A stretch of 5,165 nt of DNA from Pseudomonadota bacterium (GCA_023390415.1 JAEWCW010000096.1:1-5165), one strand, 5' to 3'. Counted from the first letter of the stretch, positions 1 through 5,165 are shown. Numbers and translations are program-made. The notes: generated from the sequence alone by a model not told the origin.

Positions 1-56
1 GGTCCGGTCACCGCCGCCAACACCGCGTCGTACTTCCGGTCGAGCTCGCTCGGCAT
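1..56 (-). CDS. 5' end of a gene leaving the window on the left (partial)
   Basis: Read on the minus strand, an ATG at 56-54 opens a frame that stays open to the window edge and encodes MPSELDRKYDAVLAAVTG. The start is supported by a purine-rich ribosome binding site, AGAGGG followed by TGAGAG, directly upstream of the ATG. The gene is divergent from lgt and shares a 64-bp intergenic region with it. Eighteen residues are too few to assign a family. From memory, a similar N-terminus (LDRKYDAV followed by A and TG) occurs in some sphingomonad acyl-CoA ligase-type (AMP-binding) proteins, but I cannot confirm this here and treat it only as a lead. Confidence 0.6.
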   Translation of the reverse strand, partial: MPSELDRKYDAVLAAVTG

Positions 57-68
57 CTCTCACCCTCT

Positions 69-96
69 TTGCGTTTGTTATGGCTCCATCTATGAG
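69..96 (+). promoter_or_regulatory. candidate sigma70-type promoter for lgt
   Basis: TTGCGT at 69-74 (-35-like, three matches to TTGACA) is followed after 16 bp by TATGAG at 91-96 (-10-like, four of six matches to TATAAT). This would start transcription around 103 and give a leader of under 20 bases before the TTG at 121. The segment is less GC-rich than its surroundings, as expected for a divergent promoter region that also serves the minus-strand gene starting at 56. The match is modest, so the call is tentative. Confidence 0.3.
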
Positions 97-120
97 GGCG
101 CGACGACGCCGGGGGAAGCC

Positions 121-993
121 TTGATCGACACCTTACTGACATCGATGTCCGCAAGCACGGACTTCATCCGCTTCGCCGACCTCGGGCTCCACCCGATCGC
201 GCTCCAGATCGGGCCGCTCGCCATCCGCTGGTATTCATTGGCCTATCTTGCCGGGATCATCATCGGCTGGTGGTATCTGCTGAAGCTTCTGAACCAGCCC
301 GGCGCGCCGATGGCCCGGCGCCATGCCGACGATCTCGTCTTCTACGCGACCCTCGGCATCATCCTCGGCGGCCGGCTCGGCTACGTGCTCTTCTACCGCC
401 CCGGCGACTATTTCGCCGATCCGATCCAGATCGTGCGCATGTGGGACGGCGGCATGTCGTTCCACGGCGGCGTGATCGGGACCTCGCTCGCCATCATCTA
501 TCTCGCCTGGCGCAACAAGCTCGATTGGCTCAGGATCCACGATTACGTCGCCTGCTGCGTGCCCTTCGGCCTGTTCTTCGGCCGGCTCGCAAATTTCGTG
601 AACGGCGAGCTTTGGGGGAAGGTCACGGACGTTCCCTGGGCGGTGATCTTCCCCGCCGGCGGCCCCTATCCGCGCCACCCGAGCCAGCTCTACGAGGCGG
701 TACTCGAAGGCCTGCTGCTGTTCCTGGTGCTGGCCTGGATGTTCTGGCGGACCAAGGCGCGCTACGAGCCCGGCAAGCTCGTCGGCGCCTTCCTGCTCAT
801 CTACGGGATCAGTCGCTTCCTGGTGGAGATGGTCCGCCAGCCCGACGAGGGCCTCGAGCACCTCTCCTGGGGCCTCTCGATGGGCCAGACGCTGACCCTG
901 CCGATGATCTTTGGCGGAATCTACCTGATCGCGACGGCGAAGAAGCGCCGCGTCCGGGTCGAGCCGGTCGCTGGAAGCGAGAGCGTCGCCTAG
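121..993 (+). CDS. lgt: prolipoprotein diacylglyceryl transferase Lgt
   Basis: Lgt transfers diacylglycerol from phosphatidylglycerol to the lipobox cysteine of prolipoproteins, the first step of lipoprotein maturation in the inner membrane. The 290-residue protein is highly hydrophobic with several membrane segments and has the expected family length. Family motifs are in order: GGRLGYVLFY (83-92), WDGGMSFHGGVIG (108-120), the Lgt signature GRLANFVNGELWG (154-166), and RHPSQLYEA near 190. H115, R155, N158 and G166 line up with the conserved E. coli residues H103, R143, N146 and G154. A late RFLVEMVRQPDEG segment (from 232) is also typical. The chosen start is TTG at 121 with GGGGGA a few bases upstream. 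An ATG at 145 (residue 9) is an alternative with a poorer ribosome binding site, and neither choice affects the enzyme core. The gene is convergent with a lipoprotein gene, a plausible substrate. Confidence 0.96.
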   Translation: MIDTLLTSMSASTDFIRFADLGLHPIALQIGPLAIRWYSLAYLAGIIIGWWYLLKLLNQPGAPMARRHADDLVFYATLGIILGGRLGYVLFYRPGDYFADPIQIVRMWDGGMSFHGGVIGTSLAIIYLAWRNKLDWLRIHDYVACCVPFGLFFGRLANFVNGELWGKVTDVPWAVIFPAGGPYPRHPSQLYEAVLEGLLLFLVLAWMFWRTKARYEPGKLVGAFLLIYGISRFLVEMVRQPDEGLEHLSWGLSMGQTLTLPMIFGGIYLIATAKKRRVRVEPVAGSESVA

Positions 994-994
994 G

Positions 995-1010
995 ACGGCC
1001 TAGCGGCCGT
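995..1010. terminator. small hairpin between convergent lgt and lipoprotein gene
   Basis: ACGGCC (995-1000) and GGCCGT (1005-1010) form a perfect 6-bp GC-rich inverted repeat around the loop TAGC. It starts just after the lgt stop codon and contains the stop codon of the convergent lipoprotein gene. Its symmetry would let it act on either strand. No T-run follows on either side, so it is not a canonical intrinsic terminator. It may be a weak bidirectional pause or an RNA 3'-end stabiliser, or it may be chance in GC-rich DNA. Confidence 0.3.
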
Positions 1011-1608
1011 TGTTGACGATCAGCGCGACTTCCGAGCCGCCCTCCTTGGGCGTGACGATCAGGTAATAGGCGCCGTTATTGGCGCGGTTGACGCCGCCGA
1101 GGACCTGATCCCCGCCGCGTGCCTGCTGCTCGGCGGAGAAGCCGGCGGCGACCGCGCGGTGATGATACCAGTCGATCACGCGCTGGGAGGGATCGGCCGT
1201 CCGGAAGGTGACGACGCGCACCTGGCAGTCGCCGCGATCCTGCCCGGCCGCCTCGGTGACGCGGCCGCCCGGATAAGGCGGGAAGTAATCGGGCAGGCGG
1301 TTCGCCCATTCCATGCCGTAGGCGAATTCCGCGCCCACCCCGCAGCCGCCCTCGGGGCCGCTCGTCGCCGAGGCGCGGCGCACCTGCGGCGGATATTCGG
1401 CGCGGGTCGGGGTCTCGGCCGGGCGGATGTTGAGCCGGTTCGCCTGCTGGGCGAGCTCGGGATCGGTGAGGATCTGGTCCTCGAGCGCGCTGGTCAGCGC
1501 CGGATCGGCGTCGTTGAGCGCAAGCGCATTGTTGGTCGTGCCGTTGCCGGCGCAGGCGGCGAGCGCGAGCGTCGCGGACAAGGCGGTCAGTCGGAAGATC
1601 GTGGTCAT
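1000..1608 (-). CDS. predicted lipoprotein with C-terminal WY domain, function unknown
   Basis: This is a 202-residue exported protein. Residues 1-18 form a signal peptide (basic R6, then a hydrophobic stretch) ending in the lipobox LAAC, with lipidation expected at C19. The +2 residue is Ala rather than Asp, which by the E. coli Lol rule suggests the outer membrane. The mature part begins with a low-complexity Asn/Ala/Thr linker, then an acidic helix-like stretch (about 36-62, LEDQILTDPELAQQANR). A compact C-terminal domain follows from about 105, with YPGGRV (112-117), a central WY pair (147-148) and a Gly-rich beta-like end. C89 and C128 could form a disulfide. The start is fixed by GAGGAA seven bases before the ATG. 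I do not recognise a named family. Its C-terminal half aligns by eye with the lipoprotein at 2064-2609, so the two look like paralogues. It is convergent with lgt and lies 79 bp downstream of the hypothetical gene on the same strand. Confidence 0.88.
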   Translation of the reverse strand: MTTIFRLTALSATLALAACAGNGTTNNALALNDADPALTSALEDQILTDPELAQQANRLNIRPAETPTRAEYPPQVRRASATSGPEGGCGVGAEFAYGMEWANRLPDYFPPYPGGRVTEAAGQDRGDCQVRVVTFRTADPSQRVIDWYHHRAVAAGFSAEQQARGGDQVLGGVNRANNGAYYLIVTPKEGGSEVALIVNNGR

Positions 1609-1610
1609 GT

Positions 1611-1630
1611 CGGCTTCCTCATCGAAGCCG
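1611..1630 (-). promoter_or_regulatory. hairpin overlapping the ribosome binding site of the lipoprotein gene at 1000-1608
   Basis: On the minus strand CGGCTTC and GAAGCCG form a perfect 7-bp stem around the 6-base loop GATGAG, ending two bases before the ATG. The Shine-Dalgarno sequence GAGGAA spans the end of the loop and the start of the right stem, so folding would partly occlude it. This could dampen or regulate translation initiation. It is seen directly as an inverted repeat, but the regulatory role is inferred. Confidence 0.35.
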
Positions 1631-1676
1631 CCTTATGCCCCAGCAGGCACCGCCAATGGGTGTGCAATCATGGTTA

Positions 1677-1714
1677 AAGTCCCGTCTTTACCGGCCTGTA
1701 CCGGAACGGGACTT
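1677..1714 (-). terminator. stem-loop across the stop codon of the small hypothetical gene
   Basis: AAGTCCCGT (1677-1685) and ACGGGACTT (1706-1714) are a perfect 9-bp inverted repeat. Inside it, CCGG (1691-1694) can pair with CCGG (1701-1704) around a 6-base loop, giving a two-tier stem. On the minus-strand transcript the stem begins within the last codons of the gene at 1688-2062, includes its TAA, and ends in CTT followed by TAACC, so only a very short U-rich tail exists. It could end the two-gene transcript 2609 to 1688 or protect its 3' end. The short U-run keeps confidence moderate. Confidence 0.42.
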
Positions 1715-2062
1715 CCAGAAAGCGAAGGTTTCGGACTGGATCCGGTCGATGAATCGCCGCGCTTCGGGACCCTCCCAGGGCCCGGCATAGCCGCGCTCCC
1801 GGGCGCTGCCCGCGACCCACCAGCCCTGGCCGGGGATGCCGTCCGACTGGCGGACGACGAGCACGGCGAGCTCGGGCTCGCCGCGCGCCTCCGCCTCGGC
1901 GTCGACCTCCGCAAGCACCGCGCAGAGCGCCCGCATCTTCGGCCGCGAGAAGTGGTAGCCCAGCCGCTCGAGAAGATCGGCATAGGTGATTGCCCGGCCG
2001 TCCGCGGCAGCAGCAACGAGATGGGCGCGGACCTCGGCCGGGTCTGCGAGCCGTTCGGCCAC
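1688..2062 (-). CDS. small conserved-type hypothetical protein, 124 aa, GTG start
   Basis: The frame stays open far upstream, but that part lies inside the neighbouring lipoprotein gene. The sensible start is the GTG at 2062-2060, one base after that gene's TAG, which implies translational coupling. There is no strong ribosome binding site of its own. The protein has no signal peptide or membrane segment, so it is probably cytoplasmic. A helical N-terminus is followed by GRAITYADLLERLG (22-35), FSRPKMRALCAVL (38-50), an acidic helix (51-64), a beta-like AVLVVRQSDGIPGQGWW (66-82), and an aromatic, charged C-terminal helix (100-117). I do not recognise a defined family. From memory, similar short alphaproteobacterial proteins are sometimes labelled ribose-phosphate pyrophosphokinase, but no PRPP-binding motif is visible and I do not support that name. 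The TYADLLERLG segment loosely recalls the winged-helix part of O6-alkylguanine transferases, but the PCHR active site is absent. Confidence 0.82.
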   Translation of the reverse strand: MAERLADPAEVRAHLVAAAADGRAITYADLLERLGYHFSRPKMRALCAVLAEVDAEAEARGEPELAVLVVRQSDGIPGQGWWVAGSARERGYAGPWEGPEARRFIDRIQSETFAFWKSRSGTGR

Positions 2063-2063
2063 C

Positions 2064-2609
2064 CTAGTCCCGGTCCACCAGGACCAGGCGCCCGTCGGTG
2101 CCGCCGCCGGCACGGGCCTTGAGGCGCGCGACGATCGCCCCGCCGCTCTGCGTGTTGGTGCCGGTGAGAACGATCTCGTCCCCTTCGCGCTCGGCGCCGT
2201 CCATCCGAAAATGCTCGTGCCGCGCGGGATCCCGATACCAGCCGGCGATCTCGGCAGGTGCCTGGGCGGAGGTGAAGCGCATCTCGACGCTGTCATGGCC
2301 GGCGCCGCCGGCGCCGCCATCGCCCTGGATGTGAAGGCCGCTCACCTGCGCGCCGGGCGGAAGCACGTCGCTGTTGGTTCCAGCCCGCGCGCGGCCGCGC
2401 ATCGCATCGGGGACGCTGATCGCGATGTCGACTCCGGGCGCCTGGATCGAGAGCCGGCCCTCCTCGGCCTTGCTCTCGGCGCCCGACGCAGCGCGCGCCT
2501 CCGCCACCTGGTTGGCGACCTCCTGCCGCTCCGCCTCTCCCGATGGGAAGGAGCAGCCGCCAACCACCGCCGCCATCAACCCCGCCGCCGCAAATCTCAG
2601 TGCCATCAT
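2064..2609 (-). CDS. predicted lipoprotein, paralogue-like to the one at 1000-1608
   Basis: This is a 181-residue exported protein. The frame is open upstream to 2681, but the start chosen is the ATG at 2609. GGAGG lies five bases before it, and the protein then begins with a clean signal peptide (R5, hydrophobic 6-17) and lipobox VGGC with C19 lipidated. A second ATG follows immediately at 2606 and is equally possible. The +2 residue is Ser, suggesting outer-membrane sorting by the E. coli rule. The mature N-terminus (25-50) is Ala/Glu-rich and probably helical, followed by a beta-like LSIQAPGVDIAISVPD segment (53-68). The C-terminal domain carries PPGAQV (84-89), a Gly-rich loop GDGGAGGAG (96-104) and a WY pair (124-125), and ends in Gly-rich beta-like strands. 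No named family is recognised. The gene is first in a probable two-gene unit with the hypothetical gene one base downstream and is divergent from rarD. Confidence 0.85.
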   Translation of the reverse strand: MMALRFAAAGLMAAVVGGCSFPSGEAERQEVANQVAEARAASGAESKAEEGRLSIQAPGVDIAISVPDAMRGRARAGTNSDVLPPGAQVSGLHIQGDGGAGGAGHDSVEMRFTSAQAPAEIAGWYRDPARHEHFRMDGAEREGDEIVLTGTNTQSGGAIVARLKARAGGGTDGRLVLVDRD

Positions 2610-2632
2610 CCACTCCTCCGGCCCCGAAGCGG

Positions 2633-2662
2633 ATGTTACGCGCTTGCGGGCGTGGCGGGCAA
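2633..2662 (-). promoter_or_regulatory. candidate sigma70-type promoter for the lipoprotein gene at 2064-2609
   Basis: On the minus strand TTGCCC (2662-2657) is followed after 18 bp by TAACAT (2638-2633). Each hexamer matches four of six consensus positions. The position, about 24 bases upstream of the ATG at 2609, leaves room for the ribosome binding site. It lies in the 70-bp divergent gap with rarD. I found no comparably good plus-strand promoter for rarD in this gap. The call rests on motif match only. Confidence 0.35.
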
Positions 2663-2679
2663 TGTCTAGCGCGCGGGCC

Positions 2680-3603
2680 ATGGACGCCGAGACCCGAACC
2701 CGCCGTACCGGCTTCCTGCTCGGCCTCGGCGCCTATGCGACCTGGGGCGTCCTCCCGATCTACTTCAAGGCGATCGACCATGTCGACGCGGTCGAGATCG
2801 TCGCGCACCGCGTCGTCTGGTCGCTCATCTTCCTCGCCATCCTGGCCACGATCGCGCGCAAGTGGCCCGGCATCCAGGCCGCTCTGACCACCCCTCGGGT
2901 GCTCCTCACCCTGCTCGCCACCTCGATCCTGATCGGCGCCAACTGGCTGATCTGGATCTGGGCTGTTGTCTCGGGCCATGTGCTGGAGGGGAGCCTCGGC
3001 TATTACCTCAATCCGCTGGTCAACGTCGTGATGGGCGTGGTTCTGCTGAAGGAGCGGCTGAGCCGGCTTCAGGTCGCCGCCGTGGTCCTCGCCGGCGCGG
3101 GAGTGGCCGTGCTCGCGGCGGGCGCGAGCGGAGCGATCTGGATCAGCCTCAGCCTCGCCATCACCTTCGCCACCTACGGCTATCTCCGCAAGGTCGCGCC
3201 GGTCGATTCGCTGGAGGGCCTCACCGTCGAGACCGGGCTCCTGACCCCGATCGCCGGCGCCTGGATCCTGTGGGTGATGAGCCGCGGCGAGAGCGGCTTC
3301 CTGGCCGGCGACGTCTCGACCGACGCTCTCCTGGTGGCGGCCGGCGCGATCACTGCCATCCCCCTGCTCCTGTTCACGGGCGCAGCGCGGCGGCTGCCTT
3401 ATTCCACGCTCGGCTTCCTCCAATATATCGCGCCGTCGCTCCAGTTCGCGCTGGCGGTGCTCGTCTATGGCGAGCGCTTCACTCTCGCCCATGCGATCTG
3501 CTTCGGCGCGATCTGGACCGCGCTTGCAATTTTCGCCTTCGAAGGGATCCGCCTCGCCCGGCTCAGCCGAAGGTCGCCGCCAGGGCCGGCCACAGCACCA
3601 TGA
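2680..3603 (+). CDS. rarD: RarD-type EamA/DMT superfamily transporter
   Basis: This is a 307-residue integral inner-membrane protein of the drug/metabolite transporter superfamily, RarD branch. About ten hydrophobic segments run through the whole length, close to the roughly 300 residues usual for RarD. Family-typical stretches are visible: GAYATWGVLPIYFK near 20-33, AHRVVWSLIF near 43-52, GANWLIWIWAV near 87-97, LGYYLNPLVNVVMG near 106-119, and STLGFLQYIAPSLQF near 243-257. The start at 2680 (MDAETRTRRTGFLL) mirrors the E. coli RarD N-terminus (MDAKQTRQGVLL). An in-frame ATG at 2662 would add six residues, and neither has a good ribosome binding site. The substrate is unknown: E. coli rarD was linked to chloramphenicol sensitivity, but I infer no specific substrate here. 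It is divergent from the lipoprotein gene and convergent with the MAPEG gene, overlapping its 3' end by 41 bp. Confidence 0.93.
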   Translation: MDAETRTRRTGFLLGLGAYATWGVLPIYFKAIDHVDAVEIVAHRVVWSLIFLAILATIARKWPGIQAALTTPRVLLTLLATSILIGANWLIWIWAVVSGHVLEGSLGYYLNPLVNVVMGVVLLKERLSRLQVAAVVLAGAGVAVLAAGASGAIWISLSLAITFATYGYLRKVAPVDSLEGLTVETGLLTPIAGAWILWVMSRGESGFLAGDVSTDALLVAAGAITAIPLLLFTGAARRLPYSTLGFLQYIAPSLQFALAVLVYGERFTLAHAICFGAIWTALAIFAFEGIRLARLSRRSPPGPATAP

Positions 3604-3967
3604 GAACGCCGATCACGCTGGCGATGAACAAGGCGGTCCGGACCATCGGAATGCCGAGGGCATAGACCGGCAGGTAGATCGCCCGCGCGACCAGCCAGAT
3701 GATCGCGCCAAGCGCCGTCAGCCGGTCGTGGAGGCCAGCCGTGTAGACGATCAGGATCGCCGCAGCGAGGATCGGGAAGGTCTCGAAATAATTGGCTTGG
3801 GCGCGCGCAAGCCGGCCGACGATCGGCTCGGGCGGCGGAAGCGCCTCGTCGCGCGCGCCCATGTTCCAAGCGGTGCCATATTGCCGGGTCTTCACCCGCA
3901 CGGCCGCGAAGATATGGACGAGGCCGAGAACGCAGCCCCAGGCGAGCACGACGAGTTCGGTGGTCAT
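3563..3967 (-). CDS. MAPEG family membrane protein
   Basis: This is a 134-residue membrane protein with four hydrophobic segments (about 4-23, 62-77, 80-100 and 107-131), matching the four-helix architecture and length of bacterial MAPEG proteins (membrane-associated proteins in eicosanoid and glutathione metabolism). The diagnostic motif is RAQANYFETFP at 55-65, with R55, N59, E62 and P65 in the family pattern. A polar, Pro-rich loop (24-52) precedes it. Eukaryotic members are glutathione-dependent transferases or isomerases. Most bacterial members are uncharacterised, so no activity is claimed. The frame is open far upstream, opposite the Rieske gene, but the family N-terminus begins at the ATG at 3967. 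A GTG two codons upstream is a minor alternative, and no strong ribosome binding site is visible. It is divergent from the Rieske oxygenase gene across 45 bp, and its last 41 bp overlap the end of rarD. Confidence 0.9.
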   Translation of the reverse strand: MTTELVVLAWGCVLGLVHIFAAVRVKTRQYGTAWNMGARDEALPPPEPIVGRLARAQANYFETFPILAAAILIVYTAGLHDRLTALGAIIWLVARAIYLPVYALGIPMVRTALFIASVIGVLMVLWPALAATFG

Positions 3968-4012
3968 GGGCACAAGGGTGACAAAAAGGCGGGCGTGCGG
4001 CAAGCTCGCGCA
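3968..4012. other. 45-bp divergent gap between MAPEG and Rieske oxygenase genes
   Basis: Both genes must start transcription from or across this short gap. It contains a GTGACAAAAAGG stretch followed by GC-rich sequence. I found no pair of -35/-10 hexamers with good spacing on either strand, so the promoters may lie partly inside the opposing coding regions or be of a non-sigma70 type. No strong operator palindrome is visible. Confidence 0.4.
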
Positions 4013-5165
4013 ATGCCAGCCCCCCACCTCGCGTCGGTCGCCGAGAGCGAGCTCAGCCTTCCCGGCTGGGTCTATCGCGATCCGGAGTTCTTCGCGGTGG
4101 AGATGGACCGGGTGGTCCGGCCCTCCTGGCAGATCGTCTGCCACATCTCCGACATTGCATCGCCGGGGGATTGGCACAGGCTCGACTATCTCGGCGAAAG
4201 CGTGGTCGTCGTCCGGGGGAGCGACGGCGAGGTCCGCGCCTTCCACAATGTCTGCCGCCACCGCGGCTCGCGGATCGTTGCCGGCGAGGCGGGCTGCGCG
4301 AGCCGGCTGACCTGCCCCTATCATGCCTGGACCTATGCGCTCGACGGGCGCCTTATCGGCATTCCCCACCGCAAGGATTATCCCGGCCTCGATCCGTCGA
4401 CGCTCGGCCTCAAGCCGGTCGAACTCGAAATCTGGCGCGGCTTCGTCTTCGTGCGCCTGGAGTCCGGCGGCCCTTCGGTCGCCGAGATGATCGCGCCCTA
4501 TGACGACGAGATCGCGCCCTATCGGTTCGAGCAGCTCGAAGCGATCGGCCGGGTCACGCTCCGCCCGCGCCCCGTCAACTGGAAGAATGTCGCGGACAAT
4601 TATTCGGACGGGCTCCACATTCCGGTCGCCCATCCCGGCCTCACCCGCCTGTTCGGCCGGGGCTACGAGATCGGGGCCGAGGCGCATGCCGACAGGATGA
4701 GCGGCGACTTGATCGAGCGTGAATCCACCGCTTTGTCCGAGCGCGCCTATCAGCGATTCCTGCCCGAGGCCGACCACCTCCCGGCGAGCCACAAGCGGCG
4801 CTGGCTCTATTTCAAGCTGTGGCCGAACGTCGCCTTCGACATCTATCCGGACCAGGTCGATTTCATGCAGTTTCTGCCGGTCTCGCCGACCGAGACGCTG
4901 ATCCGCGAGATCGCCTATGCGCTCCCGGACGGGCGCCGGGAGATGAAGGCTGCACGCTACCTCAACTGGCGGATCAACCGGCGCGTGAACGCCGAGGACA
5001 CCGCGCTCATCGAAGGGGTCCAGGCCGGCATGGCCTCCAGCGCCTACGAGCCGGGGCCTCTCGGCACCGGCGAGGTCTGCCTGAGGAGCTTCGCCGCCAA
5101 GCTGCGCCGGCTCATCCCGGAGGCGAACCTCCACCGGCCGCCGCCGGCCGGCTGGAGCCGCGCCT
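4013..5165 (+). CDS. Rieske non-haem iron oxygenase alpha subunit (3' end outside window)
   Basis: The frame from the ATG at 4013 is open for 384 codons to the right edge, so the end is missing. These enzymes use NAD(P)H-derived electrons to hydroxylate or demethylate aromatic or quaternary-amine substrates in the cytoplasm, with a separate reductase that is not present here. The Rieske [2Fe-2S] ligands are C81, H83, C101 and H104 (CRH, 17 residues, CPYH). The catalytic domain contains NWKNVADNY (189-197) with mononuclear iron ligands H202 and H207. D199 is three residues before H202, the position of the inter-centre bridging Asp of naphthalene dioxygenase. D329 in the AED segment is the likely third ligand, followed by IEGVQAGM. 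The usual length is about 380-450 residues, so little should be missing. Having Asp at the bridge position argues against carnitine oxygenase CntA, which uses Glu. Substrate unknown. No clear ribosome binding site precedes the ATG; a later start at M31 would still keep both domains. Confidence 0.93.
   Translation, partial: MPAPHLASVAESELSLPGWVYRDPEFFAVEMDRVVRPSWQIVCHISDIASPGDWHRLDYLGESVVVVRGSDGEVRAFHNVCRHRGSRIVAGEAGCASRLTCPYHAWTYALDGRLIGIPHRKDYPGLDPSTLGLKPVELEIWRGFVFVRLESGGPSVAEMIAPYDDEIAPYRFEQLEAIGRVTLRPRPVNWKNVADNYSDGLHIPVAHPGLTRLFGRGYEIGAEAHADRMSGDLIERESTALSERAYQRFLPEADHLPASHKRRWLYFKLWPNVAFDIYPDQVDFMQFLPVSPTETLIREIAYALPDGRREMKAARYLNWRINRRVNAEDTALIEGVQAGMASSAYEPGPLGTGEVCLRSFAAKLRRLIPEANLHRPPPAGWSRA

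Noticed and set aside
1631..1676. Promoter for the lipoprotein gene at 1000-1608
   Set aside because: TTGCAC and CATAAG-like hexamers are present on the minus strand but are spaced 24 bp apart, and other pairings give about 14 bp, so no credible sigma70 promoter could be supported.
1675..1690. TAAAG/CTTTA short inverted repeat as a separate terminator
   Set aside because: It is a weak AT stem that competes with, and is contained in, the stronger 9-bp inverted repeat at 1677-1714.
1688..2062. Naming the small protein an alkyltransferase or a ribose-phosphate pyrophosphokinase
   Set aside because: There is no PCHR motif and no PRPP-binding motif. Resemblance is limited to one short segment or to remembered database labels.
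1688..2320. Long version (210 codons) of the small hypothetical gene
   Set aside because: The extra N-terminal 86 codons overlap the lipoprotein gene out of frame and are Pro/Arg/Ser-rich shadow sequence. The GTG at 2062 next to the upstream stop fits better.
2374..2679. Upstream extension of the rarD frame by 102 codons
   Set aside because: It runs antisense through the lipoprotein gene, and the E. coli RarD N-terminus aligns with the ATG at 2680.
2293..3492. A 399-codon minus-strand open frame opposite rarD
   Set aside because: The composition is rich in Arg, Asp, Glu and Gly without a recognisable domain, as expected for the antisense of a membrane-protein gene. rarD on the plus strand has clear family matches.
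3563..5134. A 523-codon minus-strand open frame covering most of the Rieske gene
   Set aside because: Only the last 134 codons have a protein-family signature (MAPEG). The rest is the GC-rich antisense shadow of the Rieske oxygenase, lacking hydrophobic or motif structure.

Overview
The window is dense, GC-rich coding DNA. Codon choice strongly favours G/C in third positions, intergenic gaps are short, and the protein sequences (the RarD/EamA, Lgt and small-lipoprotein types) look like an alphaproteobacterium, most likely a member of the Sphingomonadales. That placement is by family resemblance only. I see no mobile element, tRNA, rRNA, CRISPR array or sign of recent transfer. No stretch longer than about 80 bases lacks a gene.

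Layout from left to right. (1) Positions 1-56, minus strand: the first 18 codons of a gene that runs off the left edge. (2) 57-120: a short divergent promoter region. (3) 121-993, plus: lgt, prolipoprotein diacylglyceryl transferase. (4) 1000-1608, minus: a predicted lipoprotein, convergent with lgt and separated from it by six bases. (5) 1688-2062, minus: a small conserved-looking hypothetical protein starting at GTG. (6) 2064-2609, minus: a second predicted lipoprotein, one base upstream of gene 5 and so probably translationally coupled to it. (7) 2680-3603, plus: a RarD-type EamA transporter, divergent from gene 6. (8) 3563-3967, minus: a MAPEG-family membrane protein whose 3' end overlaps the 3' end of rarD by 41 bp. 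(9) 4013 to the right edge, plus: a Rieske non-haem iron oxygenase alpha subunit, divergent from the MAPEG gene and cut by the window end.

The most coherent theme is lipoprotein biology. lgt, which attaches the lipid to lipoproteins, sits beside two small lipoprotein genes. Both have the lipobox cysteine at residue 19, and their C-terminal domains can be aligned by eye, so they look like diverged paralogues flanking one soluble protein of unknown function. The right half (transporter, MAPEG protein, Rieske oxygenase) has no evident shared pathway. The region reads as ordinary chromosome with conserved-hypothetical genes. I found no convincing new system, but the paralogous lipoprotein pair, the small protein between them and some RNA-level structures deserve a check.
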